Shown: in pieces, positions 34,958 to 42,639 of the stretch
How the letters are laid out: every line of letters starts with the position of its first letter
How positions within the stretch are numbered: position 1 is the first letter of the stretch
Source: Clavibacter sp. VKM Ac-2873
GTDB lineage: Bacteria > Actinomycetota > Actinomycetes > Actinomycetales > Microbacteriaceae
NCBI RefSeq assembly: GCF_015351075.1
Contig: NZ_JADKRS010000002.1
Span: 248,001-312,000, forward strand
Direction of reading: 5' to 3'
DNA length: 64,000 nucleotides
Made by a program: the position numbers and the translations under genes
Notes under the pieces: model-generated
Seen by the model: the letters and a program-made list of their open reading frames with translations, nothing else
Database searches by the model: none
Told to the model about the DNA's origin: nothing

Positions 34958-35896
34958 ATGTCGAACCCCGCACGCGTGCCCCTCGGATCCAGCGGCATGG
35001 AGGTGAGCCCCCTGTCCTTCGGCGGCAACGTCTTCGGCTGGACCGCCGACGAGGCGACCTCCTTCCAGCTGCTCGACGCCTACGTCGAGGCCGGCGGCAA
35101 CTTCGTGGACACCGCCGACGTCTACTCCGCCTGGAAGCCCGGCAACTCCGGCGGGGAGTCCGAGGAGATCATCGGACGCTGGCTCGCCGCCCGAGGGCGT
35201 CCCGACGACCTCGTGATCGCCACCAAGGTCGGCTCGCTCGAGTCCGCCAAGGGCACGTCGCGCGACAGCGTGCGCCGCGGCGTGGAGGCCAGCCTCCGCC
35301 GCCTGGGCGTCGACGCGATCGACCTCTACTACGCGCACATCGACGACCAGGGCACCCCGATCGAGGAGACCGTCACGGCGCTCGCCGAGCTCGTCGCCGA
35401 GGGCAAGGTCCGCGCGATCGGCGCCTCCAACTTCACGGCCGAGCGCCTGCAGGCCGCGCTCGACGTCTCCGCCCGCGAGGGCGTCGCCCGCTTCGAGGTG
35501 CTGCAGAACCGCTACAACCTCGTCGAGCGCGGCGCCTACGAGGGCGAGCTCGCCGAGCTCCTGATCCGCGAGGGCATCGCCTCCGCGCCCTACTCGGCCC
35601 TCGCGAGCGGCTTCCTGACCGGCAAGTACCGCGGCGGCGAGGTCGACAGCCCCCGTGCCGGCGGCGCATCGAAGTACTACGACGACCACGGGCGCGCTCT
35701 GCTCGAGGTGCTCGACCGGGTCGCGGACGCCCACGGCGTCTCGGTCACCACGGTGTCGCTCGCGTGGCTCCGCGCGCAGCCGTCGGTCACCGCGCCGATC
35801 GCCAGCGCGCGCGACCTCACGCAGCTGCCCGACCTGCTCGCGTCGATGGACCTCGAGCTGACGGCCGACGAGATCCGGGACCTCTCCGCGGTCTGA
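34958..35896 (+). CDS. Aldo/keto reductase
   Basis: A 312-residue AKR, paralogue of the gene at 28866. Catalytic residues are in FVDTADVYSAWKPG (Asp, Tyr), VIATKVGSLES (Lys) and DLYYAHIDD (His). The C-terminal SVTAPIASARDLTQLPDLL binds NADPH. Both paralogues keep GGESEEIIG after the Tyr. ATG 34958 has GAAGGAG 8 bases upstream. The substrate is unknown. It is divergent from the GH13 gene, which may indicate sugar-related function, but that is weak evidence. Confidence 0.9.
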   Translation: MSNPARVPLGSSGMEVSPLSFGGNVFGWTADEATSFQLLDAYVEAGGNFVDTADVYSAWKPGNSGGESEEIIGRWLAARGRPDDLVIATKVGSLESAKGTSRDSVRRGVEASLRRLGVDAIDLYYAHIDDQGTPIEETVTALAELVAEGKVRAIGASNFTAERLQAALDVSAREGVARFEVLQNRYNLVERGAYEGELAELLIREGIASAPYSALASGFLTGKYRGGEVDSPRAGGASKYYDDHGRALLEVLDRVADAHGVSVTTVSLAWLRAQPSVTAPIASARDLTQLPDLLASMDLELTADEIRDLSAV

Positions 35897-36010
35897 TCCC
35901 CGGAAGCCCGGCCCGACGTGCCCTGGTCCGGGGCCGCCACGCGTCTCGGGGGCGGTCCCGGACCTGCTATCGTCGTATGGTTCCAGCGCGTCTCCGACGC
36001 GCCCGGGCAC

Positions 36011-36082
<72 letters not shown>

Positions 36083-36122
36083 CGATCCCCGGCCTCCCAT
36101 CGCGGACGGCCACGGGGATCGT

Positions 36123-36196
36123 GGCGGGGTAGCTCAGGTGGTTAGAGCACACGGCTCATAATCGTGGTGTCGCGGGTTCAAGTCCCGCTCCCGCTA
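36123..36196 (+). tRNA. tRNA-Met (CAT), elongator
   Basis: Acceptor GGCGGGG pairs with TCCCGCT, with G-U pairs at both ends. The anticodon loop has CTCATAA (CAT). The T-arm is GCGGGTTCAAGTCCCGC. It lacks the GGG/CCC anticodon-stem pairs of initiator tRNA. The Thr-Met pair before MaoC genes is a common actinobacterial arrangement. Confidence 0.95.
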
Positions 36197-36232
36197 CGGA
36201 AGCGCGGATCCCTCGGGTCCGTCCTCCTCGAT

Positions 36233-36267
36233 AGGCCCCGGACACCTCTCGCCAGGTTCCGGGGCCT
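36233..36267 (+). terminator. Terminator after the tRNA pair
   Basis: AGGCCCCGGA and TCCGGGGCCT form a perfect 10-base stem with a 15-base loop, followed by TTCCCC. It ends the tRNA-Thr/tRNA-Met transcript. Confidence 0.7.
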
Positions 36268-36381
36268 TTCCCCTGCCCGCGGGCGACGGCGACGTGATGC
36301 GGTGCGCGGCATGCCTCCCGCGAGGCCCGGCCTCCGTGTCCGGCCGGAGCCGTCGGCCTTCCGGCGCCCGCCTCCGCGGCG

Positions 36382-36387
36382 TAGCCT
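36382..36387 (+). promoter_or_regulatory. -10 element of the 65-residue acidic protein gene
   Basis: TAGCCT followed by 6 bases and then ATG 36394. The spacing supports a leaderless start and argues that this small gene is real. Confidence 0.45.
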
Positions 36388-36393
36388 CCGGGC

Positions 36394-36591
36394 ATGACCC
36401 ACCACGACTCCACGGACCCCACCGACCACGACGACGCCACGGGCGCCGAGCACGACGATGTGCTCTACAAGACCCAGGGCAACCCCGTCCCCGACGCGCA
36501 CGACGAGGAGCGCCGCGAGGCCGCCTCGGGCGGCGACTACACCGCCAGCGAGTCCGAGGAGGAGAAGGAGGCGCGCGAGGGCGGCGCCTGA
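36394..36591 (+). CDS. Small acidic hydrophilic protein
   Basis: A 65-residue, strongly acidic protein with no hydrophobic segment. It begins MTHHDSTDPTDHDDATGAEH, has a central VLYKTQGNPVPDAHDEERRE and ends in ESEEEKEAREGGA. It is probably unfolded. I recognise no domain. A -10 hexamer at the leaderless distance and a strong hairpin after the stop (36616-36650) indicate a separate small transcription unit. Confidence 0.6.
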   Translation: MTHHDSTDPTDHDDATGAEHDDVLYKTQGNPVPDAHDEERREAASGGDYTASESEEEKEAREGGA

Positions 36592-36615
36592 TCCGCATCC
36601 CGCGCCCCGAGCGCA

Positions 36616-36650
36616 CGAGGGCCGCTGCGACGCGTTCGCGGCGGCCCTCG
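36616..36650 (+). terminator. Hairpin after the acidic small protein gene
   Basis: CGAGGGCCGC and GCGGCCCTCG form a perfect 10-base stem with a 15-base loop, 25 bases after the stop. Confidence 0.6.
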
Positions 36651-36785
36651 CGCGTCCCGTCGGCTGGTCGCCGCAGGCCCTCCCCGGCGGTCCGCCGGTC
36701 GACACGCCGTGTCCGCAGGAGAGCCGCATCCGCTCCGCGCGCCCGGATCCGCATGACGACGCGGAAGGCGCCGCGACACGCCGAA

Positions 36786-36834
36786 ACACTAGATGTAGTG
36801 GAATGACAGGTCTGTAGTTCGGGTTATATAGTGG
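36786..36834 (+). promoter_or_regulatory. Pair of NrdR-box-like repeats
   Basis: ACACTAGATGTAGTGG (36786-36801) matches the NrdR box form acaCwAtATaTwGtgt at most positions. A second copy, TCGGGTTATATAGTGG (36819-36834), keeps its right half. Starts are 33 bases apart, close to three helical turns, as for paired NrdR boxes. The second box covers the -10 and the first lies just upstream of the -35. NrdR normally represses ribonucleotide reductase genes; none is seen here. Confidence 0.4.
36803..36832 (+). promoter_or_regulatory. Near-consensus promoter of the 28-residue peptide gene
   Basis: ATGACA (36803-36808, one mismatch to TTGACA) and TATATA/TATAGT (36825-36832) are 16-18 bases apart. 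This is one of the strongest -35/-10 pairs in the window, in a distinctly A/T-rich patch. Transcription would start near 36839. Confidence 0.6.
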
Positions 36835-36838
36835 AGAA

Positions 36839-36944
36839 CCTCACCGCCCCACCGGGTGGCCGAGCAACCCGGAACCCGCATCGCTGCGGATCCGGAGGCC
36901 ATCGGGGCGAGAGCCACGAGACCTGAGGAACCGCACCGGCGGTT
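36839..36944 (+). ncRNA. Structured 5' leader with B12-box-like motif
   Basis: The leader can fold as a multibranch. CCTCA (36839-36843) pairs with TGAGG (36924-36928), and GCCCC (36846-36850) with GGGGC (36904-36908). Two hairpins lie inside: CCGGGT/ACCCGG (36852/36867) and CCGCA/TGCGG (36876/36885). A further hairpin AACCGC-ACCG-GCGGTT (36929-36944) lies just before the ribosome site. AGCCACGAGACCTGAG (about 36912-36927) matches 13 of 16 bases of the cobalamin-riboswitch B12 box AGCCAGGAGACCTGCC. The usual riboswitch core is not clear, so this is a candidate cis-regulatory RNA rather than an assigned family. Confidence 0.4.
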
Positions 36945-36971
36945 CCCGACCAGACACAACGGGAGGCACCC

Positions 36972-37058
36972 ATGGACTACGACAACAACGACACCGTCGG
37001 CGGCTACGCGATCCCCGTCGACCCCATGGAGCTCCTGCAGTGCGACTCCTGCCAGTAG
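36972..37058 (+). CDS. 28-residue peptide with C-terminal CxxC
   Basis: ATG 36972 follows a perfect ribosome site (GGGAGG, 5 bases away). The peptide starts MDYDNNDTVGGYAIP and ends DPMELLQCDSCQ. It is acidic, has no basic residue, and its only cysteines form a C-x-x-C one residue from the end. A promoter, structured leader and terminator bracket it, so it is almost certainly expressed. I do not recognise it. Options are a redox or signalling peptide, a RiPP-type precursor (no modifying enzyme is adjacent), or a regulatory leader peptide. The CxxC tail recalls C-terminal tails of ribonucleotide reductase large subunits, but the rest of that protein is absent. Confidence 0.65.
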   Translation: MDYDNNDTVGGYAIPVDPMELLQCDSCQ

Positions 37059-37094
37059 GCATCTGACGCCGCACGAGCGGCATCGCGACCCGGG

Positions 37095-37125
37095 CCCCGG
37101 TCCCCACGAGAAGTGGGGGCCGGGG
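37095..37125 (+). terminator. Terminator after the 28-residue peptide gene
   Basis: CCCCGGTCCCCAC and GTGGGGGCCGGGG form a 13-base stem (one G-U) with a GAGAA loop, 36 bases after the stop. It separates the peptide gene from the dehydratase genes. Confidence 0.7.
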
Positions 37126-37180
37126 CTCTCGCGTACCCGGGGAGGGGCGGCCCGCCCGGGGCGCGCGGACGGCCGCCGCG

Positions 37181-37186
37181 TAGGAT
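37181..37186 (+). promoter_or_regulatory. -10 element of the first MaoC gene
   Basis: TAGGAT followed by 6 bases and then GTG 37193. Leaderless start of the dehydratase/murB operon. Confidence 0.45.
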
Positions 37187-37192
37187 CGTCCG

Positions 37193-37642
37193 GTGCCAGT
37201 GAATCCAGACCTCCAGGGTCGCGTGCTCCCCGCCGCCGCCCCGTACCTGGTGGGACGCGAGAAGGTGCGCGAGTTCGCCCGTGCCGTCGGCGCCACCCAC
37301 CCCGTCCACCTCGACCCCGAGGCGGCGCGTGCCGCCGGCCACGCCGACGTGGTCGCGCCGAGCACGTTCCCCGTCGTGGTGCAGGAGGCGACGCTCGCCC
37401 AGCTGCTCGCCGAGCCCGACGCCGGCATCGACTTCGGCCGCGTGGTCCACGGCGAGCAGGCCTTCACGTACTCCCGGCCGGTGGTCGCGGGCGACGAGCT
37501 GACCGCGACGCTCACCGTCACGAAGGTGGCGACCCTCGGCGGCAACGCGATGGTGACCGCCGAGTCCGCGATGACGGATGCCACGGGCGCCCACGTCGTC
37601 ACGGCCGTCTCCACCCTCGTGGTCCGCGGGGACGACGCGTGA
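37193..37642 (+). CDS. MaoC-family dehydratase subunit (HadA-like, FAS1-type N-terminal)
   Basis: A 149-residue hot-dog-fold protein. The pattern LVGREKVREFARAVGATHPV and VVAPSTFPVVVQEA is that of the FAS1-like dehydratase domain in mycobacterial HadA. It lacks the catalytic Asp/His hydratase motif, which lies in its partner. HadAB complexes dehydrate 3-hydroxyacyl-ACP in type II fatty acid synthesis; in this lineage the exact substrate is not settled. GTG 37193 starts the product. The stop overlaps the next gene by 4 bases (GTGA). Confidence 0.87.
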   Translation: MPVNPDLQGRVLPAAAPYLVGREKVREFARAVGATHPVHLDPEAARAAGHADVVAPSTFPVVVQEATLAQLLAEPDAGIDFGRVVHGEQAFTYSRPVVAGDELTATLTVTKVATLGGNAMVTAESAMTDATGAHVVTAVSTLVVRGDDA

Positions 37643-38079
37643 GCGCCGCGGCGGCCTCCGTCCCCGTGCTCGCCGACCTCGCCGTCGGCGACGTCGTGGC
37701 CGAGCGCTCCGTGCACCTCACGCGGGACTCCCTCGTCCGCTACGCGGGCGCGTCCGGCGACTTCAACCCCATCCACTACCGCGACGACGTGGCCGCGTCG
37801 GTCGGGCTCCCGGGCGTCCTCGCCCACGGAATGCTCACGATGGGCCAGGCCGTCCAGCCCGTGGCCGACTGGGCGGGCGACCCGTCCCGCATCGTCGCGT
37901 ACGGCGTGCGGTTCACGCGGCCCGTGGTCGTGGATCCCGCCGACGGCCAGGACCTGACGATCGTCGCCAAGGTGGGCGCGATCGACCCCGAGGCCGGCAC
38001 CGCGCGCATCGACGTCGCCGTCTCCGTCGACGGGAAGACCGTCCTCGGCCGCGCCCAGGCGCAGGTCCGGCTGGCGTAG
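37639..38079 (+). CDS. MaoC-family dehydratase catalytic subunit (HadB-like)
   Basis: A 146-residue hot-dog protein with the hydratase-2 motif AGASGDFNPIHYRDDVAASV, carrying catalytic Asp and His, then GVLAHGMLTMGQ. Together with the preceding gene it matches the HadA-HadB heterodimer of actinobacteria. GTG 37639 overlaps the previous stop. murB follows after 7 bases, so the three genes form one operon. Subunit pairing is inferred from mycobacterial homologues. Confidence 0.9.
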   Translation: MSAAAASVPVLADLAVGDVVAERSVHLTRDSLVRYAGASGDFNPIHYRDDVAASVGLPGVLAHGMLTMGQAVQPVADWAGDPSRIVAYGVRFTRPVVVDPADGQDLTIVAKVGAIDPEAGTARIDVAVSVDGKTVLGRAQAQVRLA

Positions 38080-38086
38080 GGCCCCC

Positions 38087-39241
38087 GTGACGATCGAGAC
38101 CCACCGCGACGCCCCGCTCGCCGACCTCACCACCCTGCGGGTGGGCGGTCCCGCCGAGGAGCTCGTGACCGTGAGCGAGCGCGACGAGCTGGTGGACACC
38201 CTCCTCGGGCTGTGGGCCGTGGGCGAGGACTGGATGGTCCTCGGCGGCGGATCCAACTCCCTCATCTCGGACGAGGGCGTCGAGGGCACCGTCATCCGCA
38301 TCGCGACCCGCGGCGTCGACGTCGGCGAGGAGCGTGCGGACGGCACCGTCCTCGTGCGCGTGCAGGCCGGCGAGCCGTGGGACGCGCTCGTCGCCCGAAC
38401 GGTGGCGGACGGCCTCACGGGCCTCGAGGCGCTGTCGGGGATCCCCGGATCCACCGGCGCCTCGCCGGTGCAGAACATCGGCGCGTACGGCCAGGAGGTC
38501 GCCGACGTCCTCGAGGGCATCGACTTCCTCGACTACGAGACGGGCGAGGTGGAGCGGCTGGACGCCGCCGACCTCGGCCTCGGCTACCGCACGTCGTCGC
38601 TCAAGCGCGGCCGCGTGGGTGTCGTGCTCTCGGTCGACTTCGCGCTCACCCGCGGCGAGGGCCCCGACGCGCTCGGCCTGCCCGTCGCCTACCCGCAGCT
38701 CGCGGGCGCGCTCGGCGTGGAGCTCGGCGACCGCGTCCCCGTCGCCCGCGTGCGCGAGACCGTGCTGGCGCTGCGCGCGTCCAAGGGCATGGTGCTCGAC
38801 GACGCCGACCACGACACCTGGAGCGCGGGGTCCTTCTTCACGAACCCCATCGTCAGCGCCGCGTTCGCCCGCACGCTGCCGGCCGACGCCCCGCGCTGGC
38901 CGCAGGAGGATCCGCCCGAGGACCTCGTCGTGCCGCTCGGCGACCAGTGGGAGGTCGCCGACGCGATCGAGCGCGAGGCCGCCCTGCGTCGCCGCCGCGA
39001 GCCCGCGGGCGTGAAGCTCAGCGCCGCGTGGCTCATCGAGCACGCGGGCGTGCAGCGCGGGTTCCGGCTGCCGGGATCCGGCGCCGCCGTCTCCTCGAAG
39101 CACACGCTCGCGCTCACCAACCGCGGCACCGCGACCGCCGAGGACGTCGCCGCCCTCGCGCGCTACGTGCAGGGCCGCGTGATGGGCGAGCACGGCGTGA
39201 TCCTGCAGCCCGAGCCCGTGCTGGTCGGCCTCTCCCTCTAG
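38087..39241 (+). CDS. murB: UDP-N-acetylenolpyruvoylglucosamine reductase
   Basis: A 384-residue flavoenzyme. FAD-binding pieces are TTLRVGGPAEELVTV, LGGGSNSLISDEG and GLTGLEALSGIPGSTGASPV followed by QNIGAYGQEV. The catalytic Ser is in TWSAGSFFTNPIV, and HTLALTNRG lies near the end. This is a type I MurB. It reduces enolpyruvyl-UDP-GlcNAc to UDP-MurNAc with NADPH for peptidoglycan. GTG 38087 starts the product. The last 4 bases overlap a small convergent gene. Confidence 0.95.
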   Translation: MTIETHRDAPLADLTTLRVGGPAEELVTVSERDELVDTLLGLWAVGEDWMVLGGGSNSLISDEGVEGTVIRIATRGVDVGEERADGTVLVRVQAGEPWDALVARTVADGLTGLEALSGIPGSTGASPVQNIGAYGQEVADVLEGIDFLDYETGEVERLDAADLGLGYRTSSLKRGRVGVVLSVDFALTRGEGPDALGLPVAYPQLAGALGVELGDRVPVARVRETVLALRASKGMVLDDADHDTWSAGSFFTNPIVSAAFARTLPADAPRWPQEDPPEDLVVPLGDQWEVADAIEREAALRRRREPAGVKLSAAWLIEHAGVQRGFRLPGSGAAVSSKHTLALTNRGTATAEDVAALARYVQGRVMGEHGVILQPEPVLVGLSL

Positions 39242-39435
39242 GACGACCCATCCGGGTCGCGACGGGAGAGGATCACCGCGCTGACCAGGGCGGTCGCGAT
39301 CAGCGCTCCCGAGACGATCCAGAGGATCGCGGCCGACGCCCGGAACGGCCCCGTCTGGCTCAGGACGAGACCGGGGATCGACAGGACGATCGCGACGGCC
39401 GGGATGCGCTCCGGACCGCTCCGTCGTGGTCCCAT
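39238..39435 (-). CDS. Small two-helix membrane protein
   Basis: A 65-residue frame from ATG 39435. It has two hydrophobic segments, IPAVAIVLSIPGLVLSQ and ILWIVSGALIATALVSAVIL, and a charged end SRRDPDGSS. There is no recognised domain. Positive residues at the N-terminus (MGPRRSGPERI) suit an N-in topology. It is convergent with murB and overlaps its stop by 4 bases. It may be real, since hydrophobic helices rarely arise in shadow frames of this composition, but this is not certain. Confidence 0.5.
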   Translation of the reverse strand: MGPRRSGPERIPAVAIVLSIPGLVLSQTGPFRASAAILWIVSGALIATALVSAVILSRRDPDGSS

Positions 39436-39527
39436 GCCCCGTCCCGCGCTGTCCGTCGCGCGAAGCGAGCGCGAGCCGATCGCGCGTCGGACGGATGCCG
39501 CACAGGCGCCGTCGGTCGGGCGGCGGA

Positions 39528-40745
39528 TCAGGCCAGCAGGTCGCGGATCCGGCGCACGCCCTCGAGCAGCGCGTCGTCGCCGAGCGCGTAGCTGAAGCGC
39601 AGGAAGCCGCTCGGTCCGAACGCCTCGCCGGGGACCGCGGCGACCTCGGCCTTCTCGAGCAGCACGTCGGCGACCTCGAGAGAGGTGGTCGGCGTGACGC
39701 CGTCGATGTCGCGGCCGAAGAGCCCCGTCACGTCGGGGTAGACGTAGAAGGCGCCCTGCGGCGTGGGCGTGACGAAGCCGGGGATGGCGTCGAGCTCCGC
39801 GACGATCGTGCGGCGACGGCGATCGAAGGCCTCGCGCATCCGGTCGACGGTGTCGCGCGGCCCGCGCAGCGCCGCGATGGCCGCGCGCTGCGACACGTTC
39901 GAGACGTTGGAGGAGAGGTGCGACTGCAGGTTGCCCGCGGCCGTGATCGCGTCGGCCGGGCCGACCATCCACCCGACGCGCCAGCCGGTCATGGCGTACG
40001 TCTTGGCGACGCCGTTGACGAGGATGGTGCGGTCGGCCAGCGCCGGCACCACGTCGACGATGCTCGCGGCCTCGGCCCCGTCGTAGACCAGGTCCTGGTA
40101 GATCTCGTCGCTGATGACCCAGAGGCCCTTGGAGTCCGCCCACTCGCCGATCTCGCGCGTCTGCTCCCGCGAGTAGACGGCGCCCGTGGGGTTCGAGGGC
40201 GAGACGAACAGCAGCACCTTGGTGCGCGGCGTCCAGGCGGCCTCGAGCTGCTCCACGGTGACGAGGTAGCCCTGGTCGGCGCCCGCGAAGACGTCGACGG
40301 GCACGCCGCCCGCGAGGCGGATCGCCTCGGGGTACGTGGTCCAGTAGGGGGTCGGCACGAGGACCTCGTCGCCCGGGTCGAGCAGCGTCTGGAACGCCTG
40401 GTAGACGGCCTGCTTGCCGCCGTTGGTGACGATGATCCGGTCGATGCCGACGTCGAGGCCCGAGGACGTGCGCGTCTTCTCGGCGATCGCCTCGCGGAGG
40501 TCGGGCAGGCCGGCGGCCGCGGTGTAGCGGTGGTTGCGGGGATCGCGCGCCGCCTCGACCGCGGCCTCGACCACGTAGTCGGGCGTCGGGAAGTCGGGCT
40601 CGCCCGCCGCGAAGCTGATGACGGGGCGCCCGGCCGCCTGCAGCGCCTTGGCCTTGCCGTCGACCTTGAGGGTCGCGGACTCGGCGATGGATCCGATGCG
40701 GGTGGAGACGCGGCTGAGGGGGACGGTGCTCTGCGGTTCGGCCAT
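39528..40745 (-). CDS. Aspartate/aromatic aminotransferase (class I, PLP)
   Basis: A 405-residue PLP enzyme of the Ib aspartate aminotransferase type. Marks are [40 protein letters not shown] and [15 protein letters not shown], with the PLP-binding Lys in [29 protein letters not shown] near the end has the substrate-carboxylate Arg. It interconverts aspartate and oxaloacetate, possibly also prephenate. ATG 40745 is supported by TATGCT 7 bases upstream. It lies between murB and the tRNA-Trp/secE block, as in other Microbacteriaceae. Confidence 0.93.
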   Translation of the reverse strand: MAEPQSTVPLSRVSTRIGSIAESATLKVDGKAKALQAAGRPVISFAAGEPDFPTPDYVVEAAVEAARDPRNHRYTAAAGLPDLREAIAEKTRTSSGLDVGIDRIIVTNGGKQAVYQAFQTLLDPGDEVLVPTPYWTTYPEAIRLAGGVPVDVFAGADQGYLVTVEQLEAAWTPRTKVLLFVSPSNPTGAVYSREQTREIGEWADSKGLWVISDEIYQDLVYDGAEAASIVDVVPALADRTILVNGVAKTYAMTGWRVGWMVGPADAITAAGNLQSHLSSNVSNVSQRAAIAALRGPRDTVDRMREAFDRRRRTIVAELDAIPGFVTPTPQGAFYVYPDVTGLFGRDIDGVTPTTSLEVADVLLEKAEVAAVPGEAFGPSGFLRFSYALGDDALLEGVRRIRDLLA

Positions 40746-40752
40746 ACCTGCG

Positions 40753-40758
40753 AGCATA
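40753..40758 (-). promoter_or_regulatory. -10 element of the aminotransferase gene
   Basis: TATGCT on the minus strand, 7 bases before ATG 40745. Confidence 0.45.
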
Positions 40759-40833
40759 GGGATCCGCGCCCGTCGCCACGCGGGCGCCGATGCCCGCCCG
40801 GCCGCCGCCCGACCGTGCGCCCGCGGATGCTGG

Positions 40834-40839
40834 TACACT
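40834..40839 (+). promoter_or_regulatory. Probable -10 of the tRNA-Trp/secE transcript
   Basis: TACACT preceded by TGG (extended -10), about 95 bases before the mature tRNA. No clear -35 is present. Confidence 0.35.
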
Positions 40840-40933
40840 CGTCCGGGTCGGTATCTCCGCCATGCTCTTCCGCGCCTTCTTCCGTCCGTGCTCGCACGGT
40901 CGTGGCGCATGGGGCAGGCGGGTGTCGACGCAG

Positions 40934-41006
40934 AGGGTGGTGGCTCAATTGGTAGAGCAGCGGTCTCCAAAACCGCAGGTTGCAGGTTCGAGTCCTGTCC
41001 GCCCTG
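40934..41006 (+). tRNA. tRNA-Trp (CCA)
   Basis: Acceptor AGGGTGG pairs with CCGCCCT (one G-U). The anticodon loop CTCCAAA gives CCA, and the T-arm is normal. It lies 88 bases upstream of secE, the standard actinobacterial arrangement. Confidence 0.96.
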
Positions 41007-41093
41007 CTAGATGGAACGGGTCCCCGGGCGCGTGACATCGCGGCTCGCCCGAACTCCGGGCGAAAGCCGAGCAATGCAGGAAGGGACCCACGC

Positions 41094-41366
41094 GTGGCGC
41101 GGAAGATCGTCGACGAGCCGAGCGAGGAGATCGTCGCGCAGGCTCGCGAGCAGCGGGACGCACGACGCAACCCCTTCGCCCGGCTGGTGCTCTTCATCAA
41201 GCAGGTCGTGCAGGAGCTCAAGAAGGTGGTCACCCCCACCCGCAAGGAGCTGCTGACGTTCACGGGAGTGGTGCTGGCCTTCGTCATCGTCATGATGGTG
41301 ATCGTCTCGCTCCTCGACCAGCTGTTCGGGTACCTCGCCATCGTGGTGTTCGGCAGCGGCGCCTAG
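41094..41366 (+). CDS. secE: Preprotein translocase subunit SecE
   Basis: A 90-residue protein with one C-terminal membrane helix (LLTFTGVVLAFVIVMMVIVS) preceded by the conserved amphipathic segment FIKQVVQELKKVVTPTRKEL. It stabilises SecY in the protein-export channel. The GTG at 41094 (VARKIVDEPSEEIV) has GGAAGGGA upstream. nusG follows, as in most bacteria. Confidence 0.95.
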   Translation: MARKIVDEPSEEIVAQAREQRDARRNPFARLVLFIKQVVQELKKVVTPTRKELLTFTGVVLAFVIVMMVIVSLLDQLFGYLAIVVFGSGA

Positions 41367-41551
41367 CACCAGGGCCTCCACGCGGAGGCGGCACGGGCCG
41401 GAAGGGCGAGCGGCGCGGACCACGGGTCCACGCGCGCGGAGCACGGCAGCGGCGCGGATCCTCACGGGTCCCGCAGCCGCGCGGCCCGGCGCCCGGGACC
41501 AGCACGGCACAGAACGGCAACGCACGACGAAGAACGAGGGAAGTAGATCCA

Positions 41552-42586
41552 TTGGCTGAGAGCAAGCGCGACGACGTCGACCTCGCCCCCGCGGCGGAGC
41601 AGTCCTCCGAGGTGGACGAGGTCCAGGAGGGGCACGGCATCGAGTCCTCCGAGGAGAGCTCGGACGCGGCGGAGCACACCGCCCTGCACGTCGAGGGCGA
41701 CTCGGTCGAGACCGACCTGACGGCCGCGCTCGACGCGATGGAGTCCGTCGAGGACCCCGAGGCCGACGCCGTCGTCGAGGACGCGCTCGACATCGACTCC
41801 GCCGACGAGGCCGAGGCCGCCGTCGAGGCGACCGACGACGAGGCGAAGGAGGAGGCGGCCGAGGAGGCCCTCGAGCCCGCCGACGTCACGCCCGCCACCG
41901 CGGAGGACGTCGCCGAGGCCGAGGCCGACCTCGTGCCCGACGAGGCCGCGTCCGAGGACGACGCCGAGGTCGACCCCTACGAGGACTTCCGCAAGGAGCT
42001 CCGCTCCAAGCCGGGCAAGTGGTACGTCATCCACTCCTACGCGGGCTTCGAGCGCCGCGTGAAGAGCAACATCGAGAACCGCATGGTGTCGCTCAACATG
42101 GAGGACGACATCTACCAGATCGAGGTCCCGATGGAGGACGTCGTCGAGATCAAGAACGGCCAGCGCAAGATGGTCAACCGCGTGCGCATCCCCGGATACG
42201 TGCTCGTGCGCATGGCCCTCAACGAGGACAGCTGGTCGGTCGTCCGCCACACCCCCGGCGTCACGGGCTTCGTGGGCAACGCCCACAACCCCACGCCCCT
42301 CCGCTTCGAGGAGGCCTTCTCCATGCTGAAGAGCCTCGTCGAGATCAAGGAGGTGGCGCAGGTCAAGGGCCAGCCCACCAAGGGCGGTCAGGCGCAGCGC
42401 GTCGTCGCCGCCGAGGTCGACTTCGAGATCGGCGAGACCATCACGATCAAGGAGGGCTCGTTCGCGGGCCTCCCCGGCTCCATCAGCGAGATCAAGCCCG
42501 AGAGCGGCAAGCTCACCGTGCTCGTCTCCCTGTTCGAGCGCGAGACCCCGGTCGAGCTCAGCTTCGACCAGGTCACCAAGCTCTAG
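41552..42586 (+). CDS. nusG: Transcription factor NusG with long acidic N-terminus
   Basis: A 344-residue protein. The NGN domain starts near residue 155 ([20 protein letters not shown]), continues through [18 protein letters not shown], and is followed by the C-terminal KOW domain ([20 protein letters not shown]). About 150 N-terminal residues are very acidic (Glu, Asp, Ala rich) and predicted disordered. E. coli NusG has about 181 residues in total; extensions are common in actinobacteria but this one is long. NusG couples RNA polymerase elongation to translation and Rho. TTG 41552 is chosen, with GAGGGAAG upstream; a shorter start is possible. Confidence 0.93.
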   Translation: MAESKRDDVDLAPAAEQSSEVDEVQEGHGIESSEESSDAAEHTALHVEGDSVETDLTAALDAMESVEDPEADAVVEDALDIDSADEAEAAVEATDDEAKEEAAEEALEPADVTPATAEDVAEAEADLVPDEAASEDDAEVDPYEDFRKELRSKPGKWYVIHSYAGFERRVKSNIENRMVSLNMEDDIYQIEVPMEDVVEIKNGQRKMVNRVRIPGYVLVRMALNEDSWSVVRHTPGVTGFVGNAHNPTPLRFEEAFSMLKSLVEIKEVAQVKGQPTKGGQAQRVVAAEVDFEIGETITIKEGSFAGLPGSISEIKPESGKLTVLVSLFERETPVELSFDQVTKL

Positions 42587-42639
42587 GCGGTCGGGCCGCG
42601 CGGCCCGCTCGATCTAGCAATCAAGAAGAAGGAAGAGAA

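Noticed and set aside
36972-37058. NrdH glutaredoxin or ribosomal protein L33 (rpmG)
   Set aside because: The CxxC and location suggested these, but NrdH and L33 are longer (about 50-80 residues), with the CxxC near the start in NrdH and two CxxC pairs in L33. Neither matches.
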